From: Bacteroidota bacterium
Lineage (GTDB): Bacteria; Bacteroidota; Bacteroidia; Flavobacteriales_D; Crocinitomicaceae
NCBI GenBank assembly: GCA_006226425.1
Contig: SBGX01000031.1
Location: 1-64,000, forward strand
DNA length: 64,000 nucleotides
Direction: 5' to 3'
Position numbers and translations under genes: made by a program. The notes under the pieces were generated by a model. The model was not told where the DNA came from. It made no database searches and saw nothing but the letters and a program-made list of their open reading frames with translations. Of this stretch, positions 44,751-53,094 are shown in pieces; the stretch's first letter is position 1; each line of letters starts with the position of its first letter.

Positions 44751-45483
44751 TTTTTTGTTTTCTAATTTCTTCCTGAATCAAATTCAAACTATGATCCAGA
44801 TTCTCAGGTCCGGAAACGGCATAATGTCCCGGGACAACCAGACGATAATTCCCGTATTTTCTTTTGGTCCACTTCATCGCCTTCTTCCATGATTTCAAGT
44901 TGGCGTCTGACAAATTACCAATTCCTTTGGATTCCAGGCTTTTGACAAAACAGCCGCCATACAAAATCCCGATCGGTTCTATCGCTGCAATAAGGTTGTC
45001 AGGACTGTGTCCGGCCCCTGGAAAACGCACATCAACCCTTAGATTTCCCAAATTAAAAGTCGTATCTCCTCGAAAAAAGTATTCTGCCATTTCTTCCCCC
45101 TGCGCTTTACAGTAGGCCCTCGTGAGTTCGCTCGAGTAGGTCTTGACTCCTGCTTTTTTCATTTCGGCCAGGCCTCCTGTTCGATCATCATGAAAATGGG
45201 TCGCCACGGCATATTTCACCTGTTTCCTGTGTCGATGCCAAATAATTTCCAAAAGCCCCTCACACTGTTTCTGATCCCAAGGTGTATCTATCAAAAGAAC
45301 TCCAGAATCTCCCACAAGGTACAAGCCATTGGCTGGGATCTTTCCCCATTTTGGAAGCTCTTTGTAAGTCGTGAACATGTGTACATTCGGGCTCAATTCA
45401 CGTAACTCCATTTGTGATTCCACATGCAAAATATGAGAAACGCAAACAGCTAAAAAACAATATTTTAAACTAGATAAACTCAA
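44728..45483 (-). CDS. Subclass B1 metallo-beta-lactamase
   Basis: A 251-residue secreted zinc hydrolase. All B1 ligands are present: H96-x-H98-x-D100 (THFHDDRTGG; standard 116/118/120), H159 (GAGHSPDN; 196), C178 (GGCFVK; 221) and H220 (VPGH; 263). Substrate-binding Lys181 (224) and Asn190 in GIGNLSDA (233) are also kept. This pattern belongs to BlaB/CcrA/IND-type enzymes that hydrolyse penicillins, cephalosporins and carbapenems. The only start giving the signal peptide is TTG at 45483, in frame with and 3 bases after the previous stop. It is embedded in a glycoprotein-degradation operon, so a native non-antibiotic role is possible. Confidence 0.92.
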   Translation of the reverse strand: MSLSSLKYCFLAVCVSHILHVESQMELRELSPNVHMFTTYKELPKWGKIPANGLYLVGDSGVLLIDTPWDQKQCEGLLEIIWHRHRKQVKYAVATHFHDDRTGGLAEMKKAGVKTYSSELTRAYCKAQGEEMAEYFFRGDTTFNLGNLRVDVRFPGAGHSPDNLIAAIEPIGILYGGCFVKSLESKGIGNLSDANLKSWKKAMKWTKRKYGNYRLVVPGHYAVSGPENLDHSLNLIQEEIRKQKNEKKKLD

Positions 45484-45486
45484 CTT

Positions 45487-46050
45487 TTAATCCAACTTAA
45501 TAAACACACCAATACGATAAATAAACGGCAACAACATTCCATTTGAATTTTTGGCTACATAATTTAAGCGGAAGGGGCTATTTGGACTATTCACCAAATC
45601 ATAGAACATCCCGGCGTTCAATCGAATTCTTGTTGGCTCAAACAAGCGTGAAAAACCACCACCAACGAAAAACGTTGGGACCCAATTAGTGATTGAATTG
45701 GAGATTGTAAAATTCAACGGACTTTTTAACACTTCAAACTCCCCTCCAGCGAAAAGCAAATTCCGAAAACGATAATGCGCAAAGAAACCTCCCCCATAAA
45801 TATTGAAACTTGTTCGTACTCCCGCATAATTACTCCAACTACGATGATACCTCAACGAAGGGCCAAAAGCAAAATCCTTGTTCCGGACGAATGCATACTT
45901 CAAGCCGAAACCAAATGTTCCTCCCTGAGTAGACGCATGCACAAAGCCATCTATCCCCAATTCATTCACATCCAGGCTATCTCCTTTTTCCTGCCCCCAA
46001 GCTCTTAGTATCAGCAAGCCAAATAGCAATAGCAAAAGTCCCTTTCTCAT
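45487..46050 (-). CDS. Small outer-membrane beta-barrel protein
   Basis: A protein of 187 residues with a signal peptide (MRKGLLLLLFGLLILRAWGQ). The rest is made of alternating strands rich in Gly, Tyr and Phe (GTFGFGLKYAFV, FNIYGGGFFAHYRF, LRLNAGMFYDLV, YRIGVFIKLD), matching OmpW/OprF-like eight-stranded barrels. Function is unknown. The start overlaps the alpha/beta hydrolase stop as ATGA, and its stop is directly followed by the metallo-beta-lactamase frame, so it lies inside the operon. Confidence 0.82.
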   Translation of the reverse strand: MRKGLLLLLFGLLILRAWGQEKGDSLDVNELGIDGFVHASTQGGTFGFGLKYAFVRNKDFAFGPSLRYHRSWSNYAGVRTSFNIYGGGFFAHYRFRNLLFAGGEFEVLKSPLNFTISNSITNWVPTFFVGGGFSRLFEPTRIRLNAGMFYDLVNSPNSPFRLNYVAKNSNGMLLPFIYRIGVFIKLD

Positions 46051-46682
46051 TGTTCAACTATTTTTTTCAGTGTTTCGGGGTCCACATTATGTGTTCCTTC
46101 ATATAAAAGTATGGAAAATTTCAAGCCTTCATAGTAGGCACACAATTCTTTCCCTTGTTGCTCATTGTAATATTCGTCCTCACTTCCCAGTACAAAGGTC
46201 TTTCGCCCTGAAAAATTCGAATCTTCCTGAAAATGTTTGTTCATGTCATCTGGAAAGACACAGGCCCATAGAATCAAGTGATCTATCTCATTCATTTGTT
46301 GACCGAACCATCTGGCCGCTGTGGCTCCCCCTTGTGAAAACCCCAATAAGCTAACGCTTTCAAATGTTCTTTGCTCCGTTATGTGGCGATGCAACTGATC
46401 CAAATAAACCAGGTTATCCTCGATATCGGTCAGGCGATCTTCTTTGGTCATCCAGGAAGCTCCTACCCGTCCACTACTTCCCTGGAGATAAAACCGATGC
46501 ATCCCCTCAGGTGCTACCACATAGTAACCCAGCTCCTCCAAAAGCTGAAACTTTCGAATAAAAAAATGAGCTAATTGCCCGTATCCGTGCAACACATATA
46601 TCAAATGTTTTGCCTTTTCCGACCCCATGGTGCTATAACGAACCCTTTTAGTGATTGGTAATTTATTTTGAGTCTGTGGCAT
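46047..46682 (-). CDS. Alpha/beta hydrolase (carboxylesterase/phospholipase type)
   Basis: A cytoplasmic esterase of 211 residues. The catalytic triad is Ser116 (LLGFSQGG), Asp169 (GSEDEYY) and His198 (EGTHNV), and an oxyanion region YVLHGYGQ lies at about 29-36. It resembles the carboxylesterase/lysophospholipase family related to YpfH/EstB. There is no signal peptide. It is the first gene of the operon with the barrel protein, metallo-beta-lactamase, glycosylasparaginase and beta-mannosidase. Substrate is unknown. Confidence 0.88.
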   Translation of the reverse strand: MPQTQNKLPITKRVRYSTMGSEKAKHLIYVLHGYGQLAHFFIRKFQLLEELGYYVVAPEGMHRFYLQGSSGRVGASWMTKEDRLTDIEDNLVYLDQLHRHITEQRTFESVSLLGFSQGGATAARWFGQQMNEIDHLILWACVFPDDMNKHFQEDSNFSGRKTFVLGSEDEYYNEQQGKELCAYYEGLKFSILLYEGTHNVDPETLKKIVEQ

Positions 46683-46703
46683 CCGAAAACTGAATTAAAT
46701 CTC

Positions 46704-46711
46704 TATTTTTG
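46704..46711 (+). promoter_or_regulatory. Candidate -7 box for the 46716 gene
   Basis: TATTTTTG lies 4 bp before ATG 46716, predicting a leaderless mRNA. No -33 TTG is seen. Confidence 0.4.
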
Positions 46712-46715
46712 AAAT

Positions 46716-47252
46716 ATGTTTCGTCGCGGTTCAGCTTTCATCTTATTGAGTCTGCTTATAGTACAGATTCTGGGCTTTACCGTCTTTTATCAATTTGAAC
46801 AAACGAAGATACGAAAACAACTGAAAACCTATATAAAGCATGGGGTTTCGGAATCACAACTTCGGGTTTTCGAATTCGATCAACGAAGCTATTCCAAGCT
46901 ACAATGGTGTAAGAAAAATGAATTCAAACGCCAGGGACACTTTTTCGACGTCATTCGAAGAAGAAAACTTCCCCACGGAGGTTGGAAATTATACTGCATT
47001 GACGACGTTCAGGAGAGTATGCTCTTTGCCAATCTGAATCGTTTTGTAGATAGCAACCTGGGAAATTCTGGCAAAGAGAATCCGGTTGGAACCGTTTTTT
47101 CCATTTTGAACCTACCAATCATTTGCCAATCAGCCTCCTTGTCGATAGAACAGCCATTTCATGGAGATTCCGATCCAATTCATCATGATTTCGAAAATTT
47201 CCGAACGAAAACCGGTCATTTACACACCGATTCTCTGCCTCCAGAAGCGTAA
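46716..47252 (+). CDS. Small single-pass membrane protein of unknown function
   Basis: A protein of 178 residues with one N-terminal membrane segment (FILLSLLIVQILGFTVFYQF, about 8-27) and a basic then acidic periplasmic part (SYSKLQWCKKNEFKRQGHFFDVIRRRK). The C-terminal half is polar and rich in His and Asp (HGDSDPIHHDFENFRTKTGHLHTDS), which could bind metal. I do not recognise the family. It lies 69 bp before the heme-type TonB receptor on the same strand, so a role in the same uptake process is possible. Confidence 0.75.
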   Translation: MFRRGSAFILLSLLIVQILGFTVFYQFEQTKIRKQLKTYIKHGVSESQLRVFEFDQRSYSKLQWCKKNEFKRQGHFFDVIRRRKLPHGGWKLYCIDDVQESMLFANLNRFVDSNLGNSGKENPVGTVFSILNLPIICQSASLSIEQPFHGDSDPIHHDFENFRTKTGHLHTDSLPPEA

Positions 47253-47321
47253 TTCATTTTAGAGATACAGATAATGGTATCTCGCTCGCACTCTTATTGA
47301 ATTACGTAACTAAATTACAAC

Positions 47322-49751
47322 ATGATTAAATTAAAACTCATGTGTCTGGGCTTGTTCTTATCTGGCCTGGTCACGTCGCATATATATGCACAAAAAGAAC
47401 TTCGTTTCCAGAACCTAATCTCACTAGAGCAAATTGCAGGGGTGGAAACGACCATTAAACCCGGAAATGTCATCTTAAAAAGTGATGAATCCGGTCGTTT
47501 AACGATACCGGAACTGACAAACAACCAAAGTCTGTTCATTAGCCATCCGGAATATAGTCCCCTGGTGATTCCAGCTTCGGAACTCAAAAACTATCCGGGC
47601 GGAATTATTTATCTGAATGAAAAAAGCATCCACATCACCTATGCTGAAATGACAGTGAGTTCCAAGCGTTTTGAGGACAAGCTAGTAAATTCTTCCCAGG
47701 ACGTTGAGAAATTGCGAGCTCACGACATCGAGCGGATGAATCAATATTCGACAGCTGATGTGCTTGCGCAAAGCGGACGCGTTATGGTGCAAAAAAGCCA
47801 GTTGGGAGGTGGCTCCCCCATCATCCGGGGGTTTGAGACCAATAAGGTTTTACTCGTTGTGGATGGGGTTCGAATGAACAATGCGATTTATCGGGGCGGA
47901 CACCTTCAAAATGTCATCACCCTGGATAATTCTGTGCTGGATGAGGTTGAAATCATCTTCGGTCCCGGCTCCGTCATCTACGGAAGTGATGCCCTCGGAG
48001 GAGTCATGCATTTCAGAACGCGATCGCCTCAATTTTCAAGTAGTGAAACAATGCTAGTGAAAACGGCAGCGTATACCCGTTACAGCTCGGCCAGTGAAGC
48101 TTTTGGAGCCAATGCGCAACTGATGCTAGGCTCACAAAAATGGGCTTCCTACACCGCATTTACGTACAATGATATTGGAGATCTCAGACAAGGAGCCCTT
48201 CGAAATCCTTTTTATGGAGATTTCGGGAAGCGTGAATTCTATGTCAAACGGGTCAATAATCAGGATAGTACCTTCAAAAATGAGGACGTCAACGTACAGG
48301 TTGGTTCGGGCTACAAACAATACGATCTGCTTCAGAAACTGGCCTTTCGTGGAGAAAATATTCAGCACGTCATCAACTTTCAGTATTCAACCAGTTCGGA
48401 TATCCCCAGGTATGACAGACTCACGCAAATGAGCGGCAGTGATCCCAAATACGGAGACTGGTACTATGGGCCTCAAAAAAGAATGCTTGCTTCATATCAC
48501 ATTGATTTCGACAATAAAACGAGACTTTACGACCATGCCCGACTTATTCTGGCCTATCAGGACGTCGAGGAAAGTAGAAATACCCGGAGATATCAAAAAG
48601 ACTTTTTGAGCAGTCGTACGGAGCATCTAAACATTGCTTCCCTCAACTATGACCTCGAAAAGCAAATCGGAAATCACGATCTGATTTATGGCTTGGAATA
48701 CTATGGCAACTGGGTCAATTCAAGTGCCGTATCGACCAATATTCTCACTTCGGAGAGCTTTGCCTTAGATACGCGATATCCAGATGGTGGTTCTCAGGTC
48801 CAAAACGGAGCACTTTTCGTTACACATAGCTGGAGATTTCATGAAAAATGGTTATTGAATGACGGAATCAGGTTTAATTACAACGACCTGCAAGCAAAAT
48901 TCATAGACAAAAGCTTCTTTCCCTTTCCTTTCAATGATATCCAGCAAAGAAACATGGCAATGAATGGTCAGCTGGCACTGATTTACGGTCCATACAAGAA
49001 CTGGCGAATCCGAACTACCCTGTCCACAGGATATCGAACTCCGAATGTAGATGACCTCAGCAAAGTCTTCGATTCTTCCCCCGGAACAATCGTTGTCCCT
49101 AATCCGGATATTAAACCGGAATACACCTATAATGCTGAATTGGGCATCAGCAAGGAATTCCACGGAAATTCCCTGTTGAGCGTAACAGGCTACTACACCA
49201 TTTACGATCAGGCGATCACCACCTTACCAGATCAATTCAATGGGAGCGACTCCATCTTATATGACGGTGTCATGAGCCGGGTGGTCAAAGCCCAAAATGC
49301 GAAACAAGCCTACCTCTGGGGAATCGAAGCTAACTTCAAAGCGAATATCGGGCGACGCGTTACATTGAATAGCTCTCTGACTTATACGTATGCCCGAATT
49401 AAAACAGATTCGACAGCCTATCCATTAGATCACATCCCACCACTCTTCGGAAGAACAGGATTGGAACTGAAATTGAAACGCTTTAGAAGCGAGTTCTTTG
49501 TGATGTACAATGGATGGAAAAGGCTGAAGGATTATAACCAGGTATCTGGAGAAGATAACCTGAGTAATGCAACGGCCTATGGAATGCCGGCCTGGTATAC
49601 GCTGAATTTACGCATGGAATATTCACTTTCCAGTAAGTATAGCGTGAACCTGGCCTGTGAAAATATCCTCGACCAAAACTATCGGGTATTTTCATCAAAC
49701 ATCAGCGCCCCGGGAAGGAATTTTATCCTTACGTTAAGAAAAAAATTCTAG
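47322..49751 (+). CDS. TonB-dependent receptor, hemoglobin/heme-type
   Basis: An 809-residue outer-membrane receptor with a signal peptide (MIKLKLMCLGLFLSGLVTSHIYA). A short N-terminal extension precedes the plug (about 110-245), which reads SGRVMVQKSQLGGGSPIIRGF, VLLVVDGVRMNNAIYRGGHLQN and SVIYGSDALGGVMHF, close to HmuR/HemR-type heme receptors. The barrel includes a NPDIKPEYTYNAELG segment like the NPNL/NPDL box of heme receptors and ends FILTLRKKF. It probably imports heme or another iron complex. No HmuY-like hemophore is adjacent. Confidence 0.9.
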   Translation: MIKLKLMCLGLFLSGLVTSHIYAQKELRFQNLISLEQIAGVETTIKPGNVILKSDESGRLTIPELTNNQSLFISHPEYSPLVIPASELKNYPGGIIYLNEKSIHITYAEMTVSSKRFEDKLVNSSQDVEKLRAHDIERMNQYSTADVLAQSGRVMVQKSQLGGGSPIIRGFETNKVLLVVDGVRMNNAIYRGGHLQNVITLDNSVLDEVEIIFGPGSVIYGSDALGGVMHFRTRSPQFSSSETMLVKTAAYTRYSSASEAFGANAQLMLGSQKWASYTAFTYNDIGDLRQGALRNPFYGDFGKREFYVKRVNNQDSTFKNEDVNVQVGSGYKQYDLLQKLAFRGENIQHVINFQYSTSSDIPRYDRLTQMSGSDPKYGDWYYGPQKRMLASYHIDFDNKTRLYDHARLILAYQDVEESRNTRRYQKDFLSSRTEHLNIASLNYDLEKQIGNHDLIYGLEYYGNWVNSSAVSTNILTSESFALDTRYPDGGSQVQNGALFVTHSWRFHEKWLLNDGIRFNYNDLQAKFIDKSFFPFPFNDIQQRNMAMNGQLALIYGPYKNWRIRTTLSTGYRTPNVDDLSKVFDSSPGTIVVPNPDIKPEYTYNAELGISKEFHGNSLLSVTGYYTIYDQAITTLPDQFNGSDSILYDGVMSRVVKAQNAKQAYLWGIEANFKANIGRRVTLNSSLTYTYARIKTDSTAYPLDHIPPLFGRTGLELKLKRFRSEFFVMYNGWKRLKDYNQVSGEDNLSNATAYGMPAWYTLNLRMEYSLSSKYSVNLACENILDQNYRVFSSNISAPGRNFILTLRKKF

Positions 49752-49811
49752 CTCCGGAAGCTATTTTGAACTGAGTAAAATAATTGCGTTCTTTGCAGCG
49801 TTAGAGAGTAC

Positions 49812-51206
49812 ATGAGAGGATTTCGAACCGTATTGATTTGTTTCATTTTAGGAATCATTGTCCTGGGTGGACAAGGCTGTAAAAAGCCTCTGACGCTCTC
49901 CCAGGGTCACCTAGAATTCTCCGTTGACACGCTCTTATTTGACACCGTTTTTACAAGTATTGGATCGACCACCCTTCATTTTAAGATTTACAACCGGGAG
50001 AATAAACTCCTGAAAATCGATGAAGTCCAATTAATGGGGGGTGGTTTATCCCCTTTTCGCATTAACCTTGACGGACTGTCCGGGACCCAGTTTCAAGACA
50101 TTGAAATCCCTGGTGGTGACAGCCTTTTTGTATTTGCGGAAGTAACACTCGATCCAAATGGCAGTAATTTACCGCTGATCATCGAAGATTCGGTACGATT
50201 TAGAAGCAACGGCCTGGATCAATATGTCAAGTTAGCGGCCTGGGGACAGGATGCTTACTTTCATCACCTGGATGAAAATGACGGTGTTTGGTTAGCAGAC
50301 AAACCTCACGTCGTGTATGATGCATCCTTTGTACTGGAAGACAAAACGCTCACGATCGAAGCGGGCGCCAAAGTCCACTTTCATAAGAACAGCCTGCTTT
50401 TTGTCAAAAGAGGGCGTTTGATTGTGAACGGTGAAAAGGGCAAGGAAGTCGAATTTCTAGGAGATCGCCTGGAAAGTTTCTACGATGACGTGGCCGGACA
50501 ATGGTATGGTATCTACCTGGATAGTTGCCTCCCTTCTCAGATTGATCATGCTCTAATCAAAAACGGAACTGCCGGAATCCATGTAACAGGAAACAATCCT
50601 GCCAATGCTCCCGGAGAATTTTCCCTGACCCTGACTAATTCCAGGCTATTTAACCATGCCAGCTATGGGGTATTTAGTTATGCCGGCGCCAAAATCAATA
50701 TGGAAAATACGTTGATTGCAAAAAATGGACGACACGCATTCTTCTCGCTGGCAGGAGGAAGTTTTAGCATTCGTCATTGTGATCTTTTGAGTTATGCCAA
50801 CTCCAATGAAGAACAGATTGCCTTTGCGGTCAAGAATTATTTCAACACAGATGGAATCACATTGGCAGGAGATGTGGATGGAAAGATCTATAACTCCGTA
50901 ATTTACGGTTACCAGGAACATGAATTTGTACTTGACACGATCGGATTGGAACAGGGTATTTCACTCAATTTTGAGGTAAAGAACTGCGTCCTGAAAAATG
51001 AAAGCATCAGTAGTGGCAGCATTTTCGAGCAGATCAGCTGGAATGCGGACCCACTGTTTACGGATATTACAGCCTACGACTTCCACTTTCTGACTTCATC
51101 CCCCCTAAGTAATAAAGGGAATAGTCTTTACAGTACCCCTTTGGATCTGGAAGGCAATACCAGATCAGTGAACACCCCGGACATTGGGGTTTATGAAATC
51201 GACTAA
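49812..51206 (+). CDS. Lipoprotein with right-handed beta-helix
   Basis: A 464-residue protein with a lipoprotein signal (Cys23 in GGQGCKK). An immunoglobulin-like N-terminal half (about 30-150) is followed by a parallel beta-helix (about 170-450: LTIEAGAKVHFHKNSLLFVKRG, IYNSVIYGYQEHEF) and the end motif PDIGVYEID. Similar proteins are often annotated as 'right-handed parallel beta-helix' lipoproteins and may bind or modify polysaccharide. No polysaccharide-lyase signature is apparent. It follows the TonB receptor by 61 bp. Confidence 0.88.
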   Translation: MRGFRTVLICFILGIIVLGGQGCKKPLTLSQGHLEFSVDTLLFDTVFTSIGSTTLHFKIYNRENKLLKIDEVQLMGGGLSPFRINLDGLSGTQFQDIEIPGGDSLFVFAEVTLDPNGSNLPLIIEDSVRFRSNGLDQYVKLAAWGQDAYFHHLDENDGVWLADKPHVVYDASFVLEDKTLTIEAGAKVHFHKNSLLFVKRGRLIVNGEKGKEVEFLGDRLESFYDDVAGQWYGIYLDSCLPSQIDHALIKNGTAGIHVTGNNPANAPGEFSLTLTNSRLFNHASYGVFSYAGAKINMENTLIAKNGRHAFFSLAGGSFSIRHCDLLSYANSNEEQIAFAVKNYFNTDGITLAGDVDGKIYNSVIYGYQEHEFVLDTIGLEQGISLNFEVKNCVLKNESISSGSIFEQISWNADPLFTDITAYDFHFLTSSPLSNKGNSLYSTPLDLEGNTRSVNTPDIGVYEID

Positions 51207-51215
51207 AGTATCAAC

Positions 51216-51800
51216 ATGAAATTCAATCTTTCCGAAGTAACCGATTTAATCAGATCCCGAAGGACCGTCTATCCGGAAAACTACAGTGAACGGCAAATTC
51301 AACGCGATCAACTGGAGCAAATCCTGAACAATGCACTTTGGGCTCCCACACACGGAAATACACAACCCTGGCGTTTCGTTGTCTTTCAGGGAGACAGTCG
51401 GGAAGAACTCGCTGATTTTCTGGCTAAAACTTATCTTAAAATCACTCCAAAAGAACAGCAAAAGGACAGCAAACTAGCTAAAATGCTGAATCGTCCAAAA
51501 CAAGCACCGGTTGTCGTCGCTGTTTGTATGAAACGTGATCCCAACAGAAAAATTCGGGAAATCGAAGAAATCGAAGCGGTCGCCTGTGCTATTCACAATA
51601 TGCACCTCACTTGCACCGCCTATGGAATTGGTGGTTTTTGGTCAACTCCAGGGCCGATTTACAGTGAGGATGTCCTTCCCTTCCTTGGTCTGGAGGAAGA
51701 AGACAGATGTTTAGGACTCTTTTACATGGGGTATCCTAAATCAGAATGGCCCGACGGACAGCGAAAACCGCTGGAATACCTAACAGAATGGAAAAATTAA
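51216..51800 (+). CDS. Nitroreductase-family FMN protein
   Basis: A soluble flavoprotein of 194 residues. FMN-binding features are RSRRTVYPENYSE at the N-terminus, LWAPTHGNTQPWRFVVFQG and GIGGFWSTPGPIYSEDVLPFLG. It probably reduces nitro or quinone compounds with NAD(P)H; the physiological substrate is unknown. It starts 10 bp after the lipoprotein gene. Confidence 0.93.
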   Translation: MKFNLSEVTDLIRSRRTVYPENYSERQIQRDQLEQILNNALWAPTHGNTQPWRFVVFQGDSREELADFLAKTYLKITPKEQQKDSKLAKMLNRPKQAPVVVAVCMKRDPNRKIREIEEIEAVACAIHNMHLTCTAYGIGGFWSTPGPIYSEDVLPFLGLEEEDRCLGLFYMGYPKSEWPDGQRKPLEYLTEWKN

Positions 51801-51813
51801 ATTAAGAAACTTC

Positions 51814-52590
51814 GTGCGGTCCTTCTTTTTGAACATTAGCTGTTGTTTAGGCATCCTATTTATTGTCGGAAGTACGCTGTACGCTCAAAGCACCCGCAAA
51901 CAATTCCCTTCTTATTTCGGGATTCAGTTTAAACCTATTGTTCCCGGAGATTTTCTGAGTAAATCTTCCATCACGGTCAACGACAGCGGATTTGTGGGTG
52001 TTTTTAATCAACGTCCCTCCTATTCCTTCGGAGGAATTGTCCGTGTTGGACTCAGCAAACTGATTAGTCTCGAAACAGGAATCAATCAGGTGAAACGGAA
52101 TTACCGAATTGATTTTGAGCTTCCTGACTCCAGCTTACAGGCTGAAAATGATTTAAGCATTATCAGTTACGACATTCCGATTACTGCCATGATTTACATT
52201 CAGCTTTCGGAACAAATATTCACCAACGCTTCCCTGGGAACCTCACTGGTCTTCTACCCTTCCAATGTAGGTTCAAGTGTGATTGCTCAGGACAAACACC
52301 TGTTCATAGCGGAAGGAAGAAGAAACCGTCAATTTGACCTGGAAGTGAATGCCAATCTCGGTTTCGAATGGCGAAGCAAGAAAAGTGGATTTTATTATGT
52401 TGGGATTTCCGGAAAAGTTCCGTTTGCCCCGATATATACGGTTGCAGCTGTGTATGAACATGTTAACGCAAGTAAAAAAATAGGATTAGGGGAACTTAGC
52501 GGAGGATATTTATCCGTAGATTTGAGGTACTTTTTCCCGAATGTGGCCAACAAAGGTATCCAGTTCAACAAAGGCCCCATTGATCAATAA
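51814..52590 (+). CDS. Outer-membrane beta-barrel protein
   Basis: A protein of 258 residues starting at GTG, with a signal peptide (MRSFFLNISCCLGILFIVGSTLYAQ). Beta-strands alternate throughout (YSFGGIVRVGLSKLISLETGIN, YDIPITAMIYIQLSEQIFTNASLGTSLVFY, YLSVDLRYFFP), as in PorT/OmpA-like Bacteroidota barrels. The function is unknown. It is 14 bp behind the nitroreductase gene. Confidence 0.85.
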   Translation: MRSFFLNISCCLGILFIVGSTLYAQSTRKQFPSYFGIQFKPIVPGDFLSKSSITVNDSGFVGVFNQRPSYSFGGIVRVGLSKLISLETGINQVKRNYRIDFELPDSSLQAENDLSIISYDIPITAMIYIQLSEQIFTNASLGTSLVFYPSNVGSSVIAQDKHLFIAEGRRNRQFDLEVNANLGFEWRSKKSGFYYVGISGKVPFAPIYTVAAVYEHVNASKKIGLGELSGGYLSVDLRYFFPNVANKGIQFNKGPIDQ

Positions 52591-52602
52591 TCATTCTCAA
52601 CT

Positions 52603-53094
52603 ATGGATAGTCGCAAGCAAAAAGAAATGGAAAAACTGGTCAAACTCCTTGACCTGCAACCGCATCCGGAAGGAGGATTTTACCGGGAAACATACCGATC
52701 CGAAGAAATGATCCGGGGAGGAAAACGTTCCATTCTAACCTCCATCTATTTCCTGCTGACTTCCGAAAGTATCTCTCACTTTCATCGCATCAAAAGTGAT
52801 GAACATTGGTATTATCATGGAGGAAGTCCGTTGATTGTTCATACCCTGGACATGATGGGGCACCACCAACACATTGTCGGAAATGATATCGAAGCTGGTT
52901 ATTATCCTTACTTTATGGTTCCAAAAGACACTATCTTCGGTTCGACCGTGATGGACGCAGACGGCTTTTCCCTCGTTTCCTGTGCCGTTGCTCCCGGATT
53001 TGATTTCTCTGATTTTGAACTGATGAATAAAGAGGATCTTGCCAGTTCTTACCCGGATCAATTGGAAATTATCGAAAAGCTCTGTATTTCTTAG
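52603..53094 (+). CDS. Cupin (DUF985) domain protein
   Basis: A cupin of 163 residues: LDLQPHPEGGFYRETYRS at the start, TSIYFLLTSESISHFHRIKSDEHWYYHGG with metal-type His residues, and DGFSLVSCAVAPGFDFSDFEL at the end match the DUF985 family. These small barrels are probably sugar- or metal-binding; no enzyme role is certain. Its last 4 bases overlap the end of the convergent M16 peptidase. Confidence 0.92.
   Translation: MDSRKQKEMEKLVKLLDLQPHPEGGFYRETYRSEEMIRGGKRSILTSIYFLLTSESISHFHRIKSDEHWYYHGGSPLIVHTLDMMGHHQHIVGNDIEAGYYPYFMVPKDTIFGSTVMDADGFSLVSCAVAPGFDFSDFELMNKEDLASSYPDQLEIIEKLCIS

Noticed and set aside
41279-46682. Polysaccharide-utilisation locus
   Set aside because: There is no SusC/SusD pair, no hybrid sensor or anti-sigma gene next to the glycosidase; it is better described as a glycoprotein-degradation operon.
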